DNA from: CAZKFN01 sp964552035
GTDB taxonomy: Bacteria; Bacteroidota; Bacteroidia; Flavobacteriales_E; Vicingaceae
Direction of reading: 5' to 3'
Assembly: GCA_964552035.1 (NCBI GenBank)
Contig: CAZKFN010000009.1
Location: forward strand, 1-44,806
DNA length: 44,806 bases
The notes under the pieces are model-generated. The model searched no databases. It saw nothing but the letters and a program-made list of their open reading frames with translations, and was not told where the DNA came from. Positions 1 through 9,141 of this stretch are shown one piece after another. Made by a program: the position numbers and the translations under genes. Position 1 is the stretch's first letter. Every line of letters begins with the position of its first letter.

Positions 1-1623
1 GCCCATGCCGCCCATGCCTGCAGGCATTCCAGCTGAAGCACTTTCATCTTCCTCATCTGCAATCACACATTCGGTTGTTAGAAGCATTGCCGCAATTGAA
101 GCTGCATTTTCTAGAGCAACTCTTGCTACTTTTGTAGGGTCAATTACACCGGCTTCTAGAAGGTTTTCATACTCTTCAGTCCTAGCATTAAACCCAAAGT
201 CACCCTTACCTTCCATTACCTTTTGAACTACGACGGAGCCCTCTCCACCTGCATTATTTACAATTTGCCTTAACGGCTCTGTAATGGCTCGACGAATAAT
301 GTCAATCCCTGTAGTTTCATCATCATTCTCACCTTTTAGACCAGCTAGCTTGCTTAAGCTACGAATAAAAGCAACTCCACCACCAGGAACAATTCCTTCT
401 TCTACAGCAGCTCTAGTAGCGTGAAGCGCATCATCTACACGGTCTTTCTTTTCTTTCATTTCTACTTCAGAAGCTGCACCAATATATAATACTGCAACAC
501 CGCCAGCCAATTTTGCTAAACGTTCCTGTAGTTTTTCTTTATCGTAATCAGAAGTAGTATTTTCAACTTGAGCTTTAATTTGATTTACCCTAGCTAAAAT
601 ATCATCTTTATTTCCGGCGCCATTTACAATTGTGGTATTATCTTTATCAATGGTGATTTTTTCACATTGCCCAAGATGCTCTAGTTCCGTGTTTTCAAGT
701 TTAAAACCTCTTTCTTCTGAAATTAGAGTACCACCAGTTAAAATAGCAATATCTTCAAGCATAGCTTGCCTTCTATCACCAAATCCTGGAGCTTTAACAG
801 CTGCAACTTTTAGGGAACCTCTTATTTTATTTACAACTAGTGTAGCGAGTGCTTCTCCTTCAATATCCTCTGCAATAATCAACAAAGGTTTACCAGATTG
901 AGCTGTTTTTTCAAGCACTGGCAATAAATCCTTCATGGTACTGATTTTCTTATCAAAAATCAAAATGTAAGGACTTTCTAATTCTGCCTCCATTTTCTCT
1001 GAATCAGTAACGAAATAAGGAGATAAATAGCCCCTATCAAACTGCATTCCCTCTACTACTTCAACTGTAGTTTCTGTCCCTTTTGCTTCTTCAACAGTAA
1101 TGACTCCTTCTTTTTTCACTTTACTCATTGCCTCAGCAATTAGCTTTCCAATGGAGTTGTCGTTGTTAGCAGAAATTGTAGCAACTTGTTCAATTTGCTC
1201 AGAATCATCTCCAACAGTCTGTGCTATATTATGAAGTTCCTTTATGATTTCTTCTACTGCTTTATCAATTCCTCTTTTTAAATCCATAGGATTTGCTCCA
1301 GCAGCAACATTTTTTAATCCTTCTGTTAATATTGCTTGGGCTAAGATTGTAGCAGTGGTAGTACCATCACCAGCATCATCATTCGTTTTAGATGCCACCT
1401 CTTTCAACATTTGAGCACCCATATTTTCAATAGGGTCTTTAAGCTCTATTTCTTTAGCTACAGATACCCCATCTTTTGTAATTACTGGAGCACCAAATTT
1501 TCTATCTATTACTACATTTCTTCCCTTAGGCCCTAAGGTTACTTTTACAGCATTTGCAAGCTGATCAACACCTTTCTTTAAGGCGCTTCTTGCCTCAGTA
1601 TCGAATACTATTTCTTTAGCCAT
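1..1623 (-). CDS. groL: Chaperonin GroEL (60 kDa), 3' end cut by window edge
   Basis: The reverse strand reads open from ATG at 1623 to the window edge: 541 codons without a stop. It begins MAKEIVFDTEARSALKKG, as GroEL does. The ATPase motif GDGTTTAT lies at residues 85-92, with the catalytic Asp. The last visible residues are the Gly/Met-rich tail GMPAGMGGMG, so only a few residues are missing. GroEL forms the double-ring cytoplasmic folding chamber and works with the GroES lid encoded just upstream, 19 bases away. The two genes form the usual groES-groEL operon. I see no CIRCE inverted repeat upstream, so HrcA control is not supported here. Identification is secure from several conserved blocks. 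Confidence 0.98.
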   Translation of the reverse strand, partial: MAKEIVFDTEARSALKKGVDQLANAVKVTLGPKGRNVVIDRKFGAPVITKDGVSVAKEIELKDPIENMGAQMLKEVASKTNDDAGDGTTTATILAQAILTEGLKNVAAGANPMDLKRGIDKAVEEIIKELHNIAQTVGDDSEQIEQVATISANNDNSIGKLIAEAMSKVKKEGVITVEEAKGTETTVEVVEGMQFDRGYLSPYFVTDSEKMEAELESPYILIFDKKISTMKDLLPVLEKTAQSGKPLLIIAEDIEGEALATLVVNKIRGSLKVAAVKAPGFGDRRQAMLEDIAILTGGTLISEERGFKLENTELEHLGQCEKITIDKDNTTIVNGAGNKDDILARVNQIKAQVENTTSDYDKEKLQERLAKLAGGVAVLYIGAASEVEMKEKKDRVDDALHATRAAVEEGIVPGGGVAFIRSLSKLAGLKGENDDETTGIDIIRRAITEPLRQIVNNAGGEGSVVVQKVMEGKGDFGFNARTEEYENLLEAGVIDPTKVARVALENAASIAAMLLTTECVIADEEDESASAGMPAGMGGMG

Positions 1624-1642
1624 TCTATTTATATTTTTTTAG

Positions 1643-1918
1643 TTAAACAATTGCGAAAATATCTGACTCTCGCATAATTAGATAATCCTCACCTTCAATA
1701 GTTATTTCTGTACCAGAGTATTTTCCATAAAGTACATTATCTCCTTTCTTTACTGTTAAAGGCTCATCAACTTTACCATTACCTACGGCAATTACTACTC
1801 CTCTTTGAGGTTTTTCTTTTGCCGTATCGGGAATAATAATTCCTCCCGCTGTTTTCTCTTCTGCAGCAGCTGGTTGTATTAAAACACGATCTGCTAAAGG
1901 TTTAATATTTACTGACAT
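1643..1918 (-). CDS. groS: Co-chaperonin GroES (10 kDa)
   Basis: This 91-residue protein has the normal GroES length. It starts MSVNIKPLADRVLIQP, the family's N-terminal strand. The mobile loop that binds GroEL is at about residues 18-32 (EEKTAGGIIIPDTAKEKP), followed by the GKVDEPLTVKKGDNVLYGKY barrel strands and the DYLIMRESDIFAIV end. GroES caps the GroEL cavity in the ATP-bound state. It is first in the groES-groEL operon. About 110 AT-rich bases separate it from the secG terminator, and the promoter must lie there, although I could not find an exact TAnnTTTG element. Confidence 0.98.
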   Translation of the reverse strand: MSVNIKPLADRVLIQPAAAEEKTAGGIIIPDTAKEKPQRGVVIAVGNGKVDEPLTVKKGDNVLYGKYSGTEITIEGEDYLIMRESDIFAIV

Positions 1919-2037
1919 AATAATTAATTTATAAAATTATTTTATTGATATGAATAATCTAATTCCCTACCTGCACAAGATATGCCATTCAATAAATTAT
2001 CTTTATTTCGGCAATTATTACAGTAGAGGCAAAAAAA

Positions 2038-2064
2038 ATGTCAGTATGACTGCCATACTGACAT
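2038..2064 (-). terminator. Intrinsic terminator after secG
   Basis: A perfect 11-bp stem (2038-2048 with 2054-2064) closes a 5-base loop. On the minus strand it is followed by eight Ts (2038-2031). It starts 24 bases past the secG stop and ends the miaB-to-secG operon, separating it from groES. Confidence 0.9.
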
Positions 2065-2088
2065 TAGTTTTTAACGCTTTTAAGCTGA

Positions 2089-2466
2089 TTACTCAGCCTC
2101 TTCTTCACTACTTCTAGATTGTGGCTGTTGACCTTTTTCGATAGGCACATTATCTTGAATAATTGGAGCCTGACTTTGAGGTATAACCACTTGATTGGCT
2201 TCATTAATTAACTCAGACTCATTCACACTTCCTACGGTATGTGAACGCATACTCATTAAAGAAGAAGAAATTACACTTAAAACTAATAGTGCAATTCCTA
2301 AAGACCAAGTAGCCTTTTCTAAAAAATCTGTTGTTTTTCTTACCCCCATAACTTGATTGGAAGAAGAAAAATTAGATGCTAACCCTCCTTTTGGGTTTTG
2401 TACTAAAATCACCAACACTAAAAGTACGGCAACTATAAATACTAGGACTGAAATAAATACAAACAT
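2089..2466 (-). CDS. secG: Preprotein translocase subunit SecG
   Basis: This 125-residue protein is the small SecYEG channel subunit. An N-terminal membrane helix (about residues 3-23) is followed by the family hallmark VLVILVQNPKGGLASNF. A loop containing RKTTDFLEKATW comes next, then a second helix (about 54-72). The C-terminal tail, rich in Gln, Ser and Glu, is hydrophilic and poorly conserved, as is common in Bacteroidota SecG. It is the last gene of the operon with lptE and the TPR-like gene and is followed by an intrinsic terminator. SecG assists SecA-driven export across the inner membrane. Confidence 0.95.
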   Translation of the reverse strand: MFVFISVLVFIVAVLLVLVILVQNPKGGLASNFSSSNQVMGVRKTTDFLEKATWSLGIALLVLSVISSSLMSMRSHTVGSVNESELINEANQVVIPQSQAPIIQDNVPIEKGQQPQSRSSEEEAE

Positions 2467-2474
2467 TTGTACTG

Positions 2475-3371
2475 TTATTTTAAATTATTTTTAAGTGCAT
2501 TAATTTGGCTTGCAAAATAAACCTTTTTTTCTGGATATTTCAACTGTAATTTTTTATAAGCTTGAATTGCCTTTTCATAATTCTCCTGAGCAGCATAAAT
2601 TTTGGCCAAAGTTTCCGTCACTAAGTCATCATCCTCTTGAACACTTAACTTTGCCATCTTTAGCGCTGAGTAGAATTCTTGCTTCTTTTTTTGTGGAGAA
2701 ACTCCAAAGTCTTTCTTAGCCTGATCGGACAATTTAAAAGTGTCTTTCCAAAGAGAAGGCTTTAAGTTTTCCTCTCGAGGTGTAAAATCCTCCGAGAAAT
2801 GACCTAACCAAGCTGTAAAAGAATGTAAAACTCCTTCATTAAAAGCATCTTCTTTTACTTCTTCTACCTCAGTTAAAGGTAGAGCTTCTTCTTGTTGTAT
2901 TTCATCTGCTTCATGCTCAATAACTTCTTGCAAAATAGAGCTGCTTATAGCTGAACTTAAAATTTGTAGCTCTAAAATATCTTTCTCTTTCTCACTTTCT
3001 TCTACTCCTTTAGAAATCTCCCCCACTTCTTTTTGGACTCTAGGTTCTTCCTTTTCTTCAACATCCTTTGGCACAACTGCCGAAGATGTTCTAAGAAGAG
3101 ACTGTTCTTTTTTTACTTCTTCAACAGCAAGCGTTTGACCAGCTCCATACAAGAGCTCATGCAATCGACCTCTATCTATTGAAGCTGCTGCAGCCTTCCT
3201 CAATTGACGTTGAAAACCGATGTGCTCATCTTCATAGTATGCTTTGGCTAATAAAGCATGAGCAGTAGAAAAATAAGGAAATTCATTTAAAATGCTTTTT
3301 AGTGCAGGAATATCCTCCACTTTAATTTGAGAAGGATTTTGTACAATGGCTATGAAATCTCCTTTTCGCAT
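2475..3371 (-). CDS. TPR-like conserved protein between lptE and secG
   Basis: I cannot assign a function. I place the start at ATG 3371, giving 298 residues. It overlaps the lptE stop as TAATG, the same coupling seen at the miaB/regulator junction. A TTG six bases upstream would add only two residues. The N-terminal 80 residues look helical and conserved in style (FPYFSTAHALLAKAYYEDEH). The middle (about 90-190) is very acidic and low in complexity. The C-terminal 70 residues form one or two TPR-like helical hairpins (LAKIYAAQENYEKAIQAYKKL, then YPEKKVYFASQIN). There is no signal peptide, so it should be cytoplasmic. Its position in an envelope-linked operon hints at an envelope role, which is inference only. 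Confidence 0.8.
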   Translation of the reverse strand: MRKGDFIAIVQNPSQIKVEDIPALKSILNEFPYFSTAHALLAKAYYEDEHIGFQRQLRKAAAASIDRGRLHELLYGAGQTLAVEEVKKEQSLLRTSSAVVPKDVEEKEEPRVQKEVGEISKGVEESEKEKDILELQILSSAISSSILQEVIEHEADEIQQEEALPLTEVEEVKEDAFNEGVLHSFTAWLGHFSEDFTPREENLKPSLWKDTFKLSDQAKKDFGVSPQKKKQEFYSALKMAKLSVQEDDDLVTETLAKIYAAQENYEKAIQAYKKLQLKYPEKKVYFASQINALKNNLK

Positions 3372-3886
3372 TACCAATTCGTTACTGATTTATTGAAAAT
3401 ATCTTGAACCAACTTCTCATTAATACTCTGTATCAACTCTTCTTCAACAGCTGAAAGAGACTTCGAAGTTTCGAAATCCTCATAGGATGAAAAATTAGAC
3501 TCAAAACTATTCTTTTCATCGTTATTGTCTGTAAAGATTACATTTACCGTCATAGTAACTCTTGTCAATGCAGCAGTTTCATCCCCTTGAATTGCCACAG
3601 GATTGGCAGTATAATTACTAATGTACCCCTCAAAAGTTAAATCTCCTCCAGAATTCACTAGAGTCAGATTGGTTTGAGACAAAAAAATGTCTTTTAATGC
3701 TTCTGTAAATTCCTGCCCTACTGAAGGAGGTGCTAAAGAAGCCTGATTGGGAAAAAAGTCAATAGATACTGTTTTGACTTCTGGAGAAATTGAAGCTCCA
3801 GTAAAAGAATAAGAAGCAGTACAAGACCACAAAACCATTATTATAAAGGTAAAGAAAGCTATTTTTGATAAAAAATTATTTCCCAT
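3371..3886 (-). CDS. lptE: LPS-assembly lipoprotein LptE
   Basis: This 171-residue protein has a lipoprotein signal: basic start, hydrophobic stretch and lipobox LWSC, giving acylated Cys at about residue 22. The mature part resembles Bacteroidota LptE: YSFTGASISPEVKTVSIDFF, then the PPSVGQEFTEALKDIF segment and a beta region ending near TVNVIFTD. LptE plugs the LptD barrel that places lipopolysaccharide in the outer leaflet of the outer membrane. The gene follows the sigma-54 type regulator with a few bases between and is coupled to the TPR-like gene by TAATG. Sequence conservation in LptE is low, so the call rests on the combination of lipobox, length, motif pattern and context. Confidence 0.85.
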   Translation of the reverse strand: MGNNFLSKIAFFTFIIMVLWSCTASYSFTGASISPEVKTVSIDFFPNQASLAPPSVGQEFTEALKDIFLSQTNLTLVNSGGDLTFEGYISNYTANPVAIQGDETAALTRVTMTVNVIFTDNNDEKNSFESNFSSYEDFETSKSLSAVEEELIQSINEKLVQDIFNKSVTNW

Positions 3887-3890
3887 TTAC

Positions 3891-5180
3891 TTACCTATTA
3901 ATTTCGTATTCTTTAATCTTTCTATACAGTGTCCTTTCTGAAACTCCTAAATCTTCTGCGGCATATTTCCTTTTCCCGTCATGCTTTTCCAAAGCCTTTA
4001 TAATTAAACGCTTTTCTGCATCAGCTATAGATAAACTTTCTTCTACCTCTTCCACCTCAGCCTCGACATCCTGATAAACCTCATCCTTTAACTTATCTAC
4101 ATGCAAAGTAGCTTCATCTAACTCAGTTTCTGACTTCTCTCTCCCTTTATGGTATTCTTCCACTTGAAGCGCAACATATTCATTGGCGCTTTCATCTCTT
4201 TCGTTATACAATCGGTCAACTACCTGAGAACTTACTTCTCCTTGACTTTCCTTTCCTTCCTTATTTAAGACATGGCGAACAATATGTTTTAAATCATGCA
4301 CATCTTTCTTCATTTCAAAAAGCACCTTATATAAAATCTCTCGCTCACTCATCAGCTTATCGTCCTCACTTTCATACAAAACAGGAAGTTTTGCCTCCAT
4401 TTGTTCTGTCAAGTATCCCCTCAATACTTCTTCCGTTATCTGTTTATCTTTTTCAATGACAGAAATCTGTTCCGTAACATTTTTTAATTGACGAATATTT
4501 CCTGGCCATCGATATTGAACTAAAAGACTTTTTGCTGCCTCATCTAATCGAATTGGGGGCATCCTATACCTTTCAGCAAAGTCTGAAGCAAATTTTCTAA
4601 AAAGTAGATAAATATCTTCTTTGCGCTCTCTTAATGGCGGAATTAAAATTGGCACTGTATTTAACCGATAAAATAAATCTTCTCTAAACTTATTTTTTTT
4701 AATTGCTTCGGGAATATTTACATTGGTAGCTGCAACAATTCGAACATCAGTTTTTAATACCTTTGAAGAACCTACCTTGATAAACTCTCCACTTTCTAAA
4801 ACTCTTAAGAGTCTAGCTTGAGTTGGCAGAGGAAGCTCTGCCACTTCATCTAAGAAAATGGTTCCCCCATCGGCTACCTCAAAATATCCTTTCCTTGAAT
4901 CATATGCTCCTGTAAACGACCCCTTTTCATGTCCAAAAAGCTCAGAATCAATAGTCCCTTCTGGAATGGCTCCACAATTTACAGCAATATACTTATTGTG
5001 TTTCCTAGCACTCAACTGATGGATAATCTGCGGCATCACTTCCTTGCCTACCCCACTTTCTCCAGTAATAAAAACGGTTAAGTCAGTCGGTGCTACTTGA
5101 GTCGCAATATCAATTGCTCGATTAAATCCTCTCGAATTTCCTATAACATCAAATCGCTGCTTAATCTGTTCGTGCTTCAT
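3891..5180 (-). CDS. Sigma-54 interacting AAA+ regulator without receiver domain
   Basis: I take ATG 5180 as the start (429 residues, MKHEQIKQRFDVIGNSRG) because it overlaps the miaB stop as TAATG; an upstream start would add 12 unconvincing residues. The AAA+ domain begins at once: Walker A GESGVGKE at 40-47, the sigma-54 contact loop GSFTGA at 87-92 and Walker B TIFLDE at 107-112. About residues 275-380 are highly charged, Glu-rich and probably coiled. A Fis-type helix-turn-helix closes the protein (AEDLGVSERTLYRKIKEY). There is no N-terminal sensory or receiver domain, so activity must be set by expression level or by partner proteins. The GSFTGA loop is intact in the usual variant form, so RpoN-dependent activation is expected. 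Targets are unknown. Confidence 0.92.
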   Translation of the reverse strand: MKHEQIKQRFDVIGNSRGFNRAIDIATQVAPTDLTVFITGESGVGKEVMPQIIHQLSARKHNKYIAVNCGAIPEGTIDSELFGHEKGSFTGAYDSRKGYFEVADGGTIFLDEVAELPLPTQARLLRVLESGEFIKVGSSKVLKTDVRIVAATNVNIPEAIKKNKFREDLFYRLNTVPILIPPLRERKEDIYLLFRKFASDFAERYRMPPIRLDEAAKSLLVQYRWPGNIRQLKNVTEQISVIEKDKQITEEVLRGYLTEQMEAKLPVLYESEDDKLMSEREILYKVLFEMKKDVHDLKHIVRHVLNKEGKESQGEVSSQVVDRLYNERDESANEYVALQVEEYHKGREKSETELDEATLHVDKLKDEVYQDVEAEVEEVEESLSIADAEKRLIIKALEKHDGKRKYAAEDLGVSERTLYRKIKEYEINR

Positions 5181-6625
5181 TATACTACTTCTCCTATAAG
5201 TGTTGCCGATGTGCAATCGTGAATCTTAACATTAACATAATCCCCTGCTTTGTACTGCTCTCTTGGGAAAACAACAACAGAATTATGGGTATTCCTTCCG
5301 TATAATTCTTTATCTGATTTTTTTGATACTCCTTCTACTAAAACCTCGTAGGTTTTACCGATATCTCTTTTTAAATATTCATGAGAATGAATTCTTTGCA
5401 ATTCAATAATCTCTGCTAACCTTCTTTGTTTCACATCTTCTGGAACATCATCTTCTAACTTTCTCTCAGCTAAAGTATTGGGGCGTTCTGAATATTTAAA
5501 CATATAAGAAAAATGATACTTCACTTCTTCCATCAAACTCAGGGTTTCCTGATGCTCCGCTTCTGTTTCTGTACAAAAACCAGTCATAATATCTGCCGAA
5601 ATTGAACAATCAGGCATTATTCTACGTATAGCTTCAATTCGGTTTAAATACCATTCACGAGTATAACCCCTATTCATTAACTCTAAAATTCTACTATTCC
5701 CAGACTGCACGGGCAAGTGAATATACTTACAAATATTGTCATATCTATTCATTACATGAAGCACTTCATCGGTCATATCTTTAGGATGAGAAGTTGAAAA
5801 TCGAATTCTAACATTAGGGTCTACTAATGCAACTTTTTCCATTAACTGAGAAAAATTCACGCTGTTCTTCTTTTCTTCTTCACTTAGGCTATCAAATTCT
5901 TTCCTAAGCCCACCACCATGCCATAAATAAGAGTCTACATTTTGACCTAAAAGTGTTACCTCTTTATATCCCGAAGCAGCTAACTCTCTTACTTCCTCAA
6001 CGATGGTCTCTGGGTCCCTGCTTCGTTCTCGACCTCTAGTAAAGGGTACAACACAAAAAGTACACATATTATCACATCCTCTTGTAATAGACACAAAAGC
6101 TGTTACTCCGCTTCCCCCTAATCTCACAGGACTTATATCTCCATAAGTTTCCTCTTTAGACAACATCACATTAATGGCCCTACCTCCACCTTCTACCTCA
6201 TCCACTAAATTGGGTAAATCACGATAAGCATCGGGACCAACAACAATATCAACCAACTTTTCTTGCTCCAGCAATTTTTCTTTTAAGCGCTCAGCCATAC
6301 AACCTAAAACACCTACTATCAAAGAAGGCTTTTTGCGTTTTAATTTTTTAAAATCTGTCAATCGTTTTCGAACAGTATCCTCCGCTTTAGCACGAATCGC
6401 ACAAGTATTTACAAAAATAACATCGGTTTCTTCCAACGTACTCGTCAATTCATAACCTTCTTTTTCTAAAATTGAAGCTACAATTTCACTATCAGAAAAA
6501 TTCATCTGACAACCATAACTTTCTATATAAAACTTTCGACCATTAGGTTTGGCAACTTTTGATTTATGATATAATGCCTCACCCTGGCGCGCTTCATCCA
6601 TTTGTTTATTTGCCGTTTCTATCAT
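5180..6625 (-). CDS. miaB: tRNA-2-methylthio-N6-dimethylallyladenosine synthase MiaB
   Basis: This 481-residue radical-SAM methylthiotransferase adds the 2-methylthio group to i6A37 of tRNAs reading UNN codons. The N-terminal domain carries the three Cys that bind the auxiliary 4Fe-4S cluster (C39 in SYGCQMNFSDSE, C75 in FVNTC, C109 in VLGCMAE). The radical-SAM cluster Cys are C184, C188 and C191 (GCDNMCTFCVVPFTRG). The SAM domain runs to about residue 400 and a TRAM RNA-binding domain closes the protein. MiaB rather than RimO or MtaB is supported by the FCVVPFTRGRERSR signature. It is first in the operon and has a convincing promoter just upstream. Confidence 0.96.
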   Translation of the reverse strand: MIETANKQMDEARQGEALYHKSKVAKPNGRKFYIESYGCQMNFSDSEIVASILEKEGYELTSTLEETDVIFVNTCAIRAKAEDTVRKRLTDFKKLKRKKPSLIVGVLGCMAERLKEKLLEQEKLVDIVVGPDAYRDLPNLVDEVEGGGRAINVMLSKEETYGDISPVRLGGSGVTAFVSITRGCDNMCTFCVVPFTRGRERSRDPETIVEEVRELAASGYKEVTLLGQNVDSYLWHGGGLRKEFDSLSEEEKKNSVNFSQLMEKVALVDPNVRIRFSTSHPKDMTDEVLHVMNRYDNICKYIHLPVQSGNSRILELMNRGYTREWYLNRIEAIRRIMPDCSISADIMTGFCTETEAEHQETLSLMEEVKYHFSYMFKYSERPNTLAERKLEDDVPEDVKQRRLAEIIELQRIHSHEYLKRDIGKTYEVLVEGVSKKSDKELYGRNTHNSVVVFPREQYKAGDYVNVKIHDCTSATLIGEVV

Positions 6626-6647
6626 TTCTATCTATAATTTCTTCCTT

Positions 6648-6680
6648 CAAATATAAACTACAAAAATAAACAAAATTCAA
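6648..6680 (-). promoter_or_regulatory. Bacteroidota-type promoter for miaB
   Basis: On the minus strand, TATATTTG (6655-6648) matches the -7 consensus TAnnTTTG exactly. A TTG (6680-6678) lies 22 bases upstream in a T-rich stretch. Transcription would start near 6641, about 16 bases before the miaB ATG at 6625. Confidence 0.6.
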
Positions 6681-6757
6681 AAGCTATGACAAAATGACAT
6701 AAATAGGTTTTAATTTTTACAACTTATTAGTAAACTTAAAATCTAGAGAATAAAAAA

Positions 6758-6778
6758 AGCTCAGGATATTCCTGAACT
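6758..6778 (-). terminator. Intrinsic terminator after isocitrate dehydrogenase
   Basis: An 8-bp stem (6758-6765 with 6771-6778, one G-U pair on the minus strand) with a 5-base loop is followed on the minus strand by a run of Ts (6758-6752). It lies 25 bases past the end of the icd gene. Confidence 0.8.
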
Positions 6779-6803
6779 TTTTATGAATTTAATAATCTAT
6801 CAA

Positions 6804-9023
6804 TTAGACTTCCGAAAGGATTGCATTAAAAGTTTGACTTGGACGCATCACTTTCGCTACCTTTTCTTTATTTGGTAAATAATAACCCTCTATATCTACA
6901 ACCTTTCCTTGAGCAGAATTCAATTCCTCAACAATTTTATTCTCATTTTCTCGAAGTGATTTTGCCAAATGTTCAAAACTGTTTTGCAAATCTATATCTT
7001 CTGTCTGACCTGCCAATGCTTCGGCCCAATATAAAGCCAAGTAAAAATGACTACCTCGATTGTCTAATTCACCCACCTTCCTGGAAGGAGATTTTCCTGT
7101 AAGCAACAACTTCTCAGTAGCCTTATCAAGACAATCTGCTAAAACTTTTGCTTGAGGATTATTTGATTTTCTCGACAAATGCTCTAAAGAAACTGCTAAA
7201 GCTAAAAACTCACCCAAAGAATCCCAACGCAAATGATTTTCGCTCAACACTTGTTGAACATGCTTTGGTGCAGAACCTCCAGCTCCTGTCTCAAACAAGC
7301 CCCCTCCCTTCATTAGAGGTACAATAGAAAGCATCTTTGCTGAGGTTCCCAGCTCTAAAATTGGAAATAAATCTGTTAAATAATCCCGCAATACGTTCCC
7401 AGTTACAGAGATAGTATTTTCACCATTCTTCACACGCTCTAAAGTATATTTTGTAGCTTTTCTAGGTGAAAGTATCTTAAGTGTTAAACCGCTGGTGTCA
7501 TGTTGAGGTAAATATTGATTTACTTTTTGAATTAATTCCCTATCGTGTGCACGATTTTCATCTAGCCAAAAAACTGCAGGCCAATTTGTTGCTCTTGCAC
7601 GATCAACTGCTAATGCTACCCAATTCTCAATCGGTGCATCTTTTGCTTGACACATTCTCCAAATATCCCCTGCCTCCACTTCGTGCTCCATTAAAGTTTT
7701 CCCATCTTGGTTAATCACTTTCACAGTACCATCGGAAGGTATCTCAAAAGTTTTATCATGAGATCCATACTCTTCAGCTTTTTGTGCCATTAATCCAACA
7801 TTGGGAACTGTTCCCATAGTTTGAGGATCAAAAGCACCATTTTCTATACAGAACTTTATGGTCTCATCGTAAATAGAAGCATAGCTGCTATCTGGAATAA
7901 TGGCTTTGACATCTTGTGCTTCTCCAAACTTGTTCCACATTTTTCCTGAAGTTCTAATCATTGCAGGCATAGAAGCATCAATAATAACATCAGAGGGTAC
8001 ATGTAGGTTAGTGACTCCCTTATCTGAATCAACCATAGCTATATCCGGACCTTCCTCATAAATTCGATTTAAATCTGCCAAAATAGCTTTACTTTGATCC
8101 TTAGGTAAGGTTTTAACTTGATTTATTAAAGTTGCCAAACCAGCATTTGGGTTAACCCCTAACCTTTGGAAAGTGTCCTCATATTTCTCAAAGAGTTCTT
8201 CAAAAAACATATGTACAACATGACCAAAAATAACGGGATCAGAAACTTTCATCATTGTTGCCTTAAGGTGAACAGAAAACAATACACCTAAAGCCTTCGC
8301 TTCCTCTTTCTGAACTTTTAAGAAATTAATCAATGCCTTTTTACTTAAAAAAGTCCCATCGATAATTTCGCCTTCTAATAAATCTATTTTTTCTTTTAAA
8401 ACTTGTTGACCCCCATCTTGAGTTTCTAAAATAATTTTTATAGACTGTGCTTTATCTACCGTTACTGACTTTTCATTGCTTGCAAAATCATTCCCCCCCA
8501 TTGTGGACACATGTGATTTGGAATCTTTTGACCATTCTCCCATAGAATGTGGATTCTTTTTAGCAAATTCCTTTACAGCATTTGGAGCCCGTCTATCAGA
8601 ATTCCCTTCTCTTAAAACTGGATTTACGGCACTTCCACTCACCTTAGCATATCTTGCTCTAATTTCCTTTTCTTCGTCTGTTATTGGATTTTCAGGAAAA
8701 TCAGGCAATGCGTATCCTTTAGATTGAAGCTCCTTAATGGCCGCTTGCAACTGTGGTAAAGAGGCGCTAATATTTGGTAGCTTTATTATATTTGCATCAG
8801 CAACTTTAACTAACTCCCCTAATTCAGCTAAGGCATCATTCACTTTTTGATTTTCTTTGAGGTATTCTGGAAATTGAGATAAAACTCTCCCTGCTAAAGA
8901 AATATCTCTACTTTCAACTTCAACATTAGCCTTTTTGGTAAAAGAACGAACAATCGGCAATAAAGAATAAGTTGCTAAAGCTGGTGCTTCATCCGTTTCT
9001 GTATAAATGATTTTTTGTGCCAT
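6804..9023 (-). CDS. icd: NADP-dependent isocitrate dehydrogenase, monomeric type
   Basis: This 739-residue protein has the length typical of the monomeric IDH-II family. It starts with the family's signature region (KIIYTETDEAPALATYSLLP) and contains conserved blocks such as RRAPNAVKEFAKKNPHSMG, MVDSDKGVTNLHVPSDVI and FETGAGGSAPKHVQQ. It oxidatively decarboxylates isocitrate to 2-oxoglutarate with NADP and Mg or Mn in the cytoplasm, in the TCA cycle. It is transcribed alone, divergently from korAB, which encode the enzyme using its product. A terminator follows the stop. It is unrelated in sequence to the common dimeric IDH. Confidence 0.97.
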   Translation of the reverse strand: MAQKIIYTETDEAPALATYSLLPIVRSFTKKANVEVESRDISLAGRVLSQFPEYLKENQKVNDALAELGELVKVADANIIKLPNISASLPQLQAAIKELQSKGYALPDFPENPITDEEKEIRARYAKVSGSAVNPVLREGNSDRRAPNAVKEFAKKNPHSMGEWSKDSKSHVSTMGGNDFASNEKSVTVDKAQSIKIILETQDGGQQVLKEKIDLLEGEIIDGTFLSKKALINFLKVQKEEAKALGVLFSVHLKATMMKVSDPVIFGHVVHMFFEELFEKYEDTFQRLGVNPNAGLATLINQVKTLPKDQSKAILADLNRIYEEGPDIAMVDSDKGVTNLHVPSDVIIDASMPAMIRTSGKMWNKFGEAQDVKAIIPDSSYASIYDETIKFCIENGAFDPQTMGTVPNVGLMAQKAEEYGSHDKTFEIPSDGTVKVINQDGKTLMEHEVEAGDIWRMCQAKDAPIENWVALAVDRARATNWPAVFWLDENRAHDRELIQKVNQYLPQHDTSGLTLKILSPRKATKYTLERVKNGENTISVTGNVLRDYLTDLFPILELGTSAKMLSIVPLMKGGGLFETGAGGSAPKHVQQVLSENHLRWDSLGEFLALAVSLEHLSRKSNNPQAKVLADCLDKATEKLLLTGKSPSRKVGELDNRGSHFYLALYWAEALAGQTEDIDLQNSFEHLAKSLRENENKIVEELNSAQGKVVDIEGYYLPNKEKVAKVMRPSQTFNAILSEV

Positions 9024-9133
9024 AAATAAGGTGGTTTAATATATTAGTAAATTTCTATAACTAAGAAAAAGGGGGGTTGCCAAACTACTCTCCTCTTCCA
9101 TTTAGAGCTTTTTGTGCCCTTTTTTTAAGTTTG

Positions 9134-9141
9134 CAAAGATA
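9134..9141 (-). promoter_or_regulatory. Candidate -7 promoter element for icd
   Basis: The minus strand reads TATCTTTG, an exact TAnnTTTG match, giving a leader of roughly 100 bases to the icd start. No TTG lies at the preferred distance upstream, so support is partial. Confidence 0.35.

Noticed and set aside
1919..2030. CIRCE/HrcA operator ahead of groES
   Set aside because: No TTAGCACTC-N9-GAGTGCTAA inverted repeat or near match is present.
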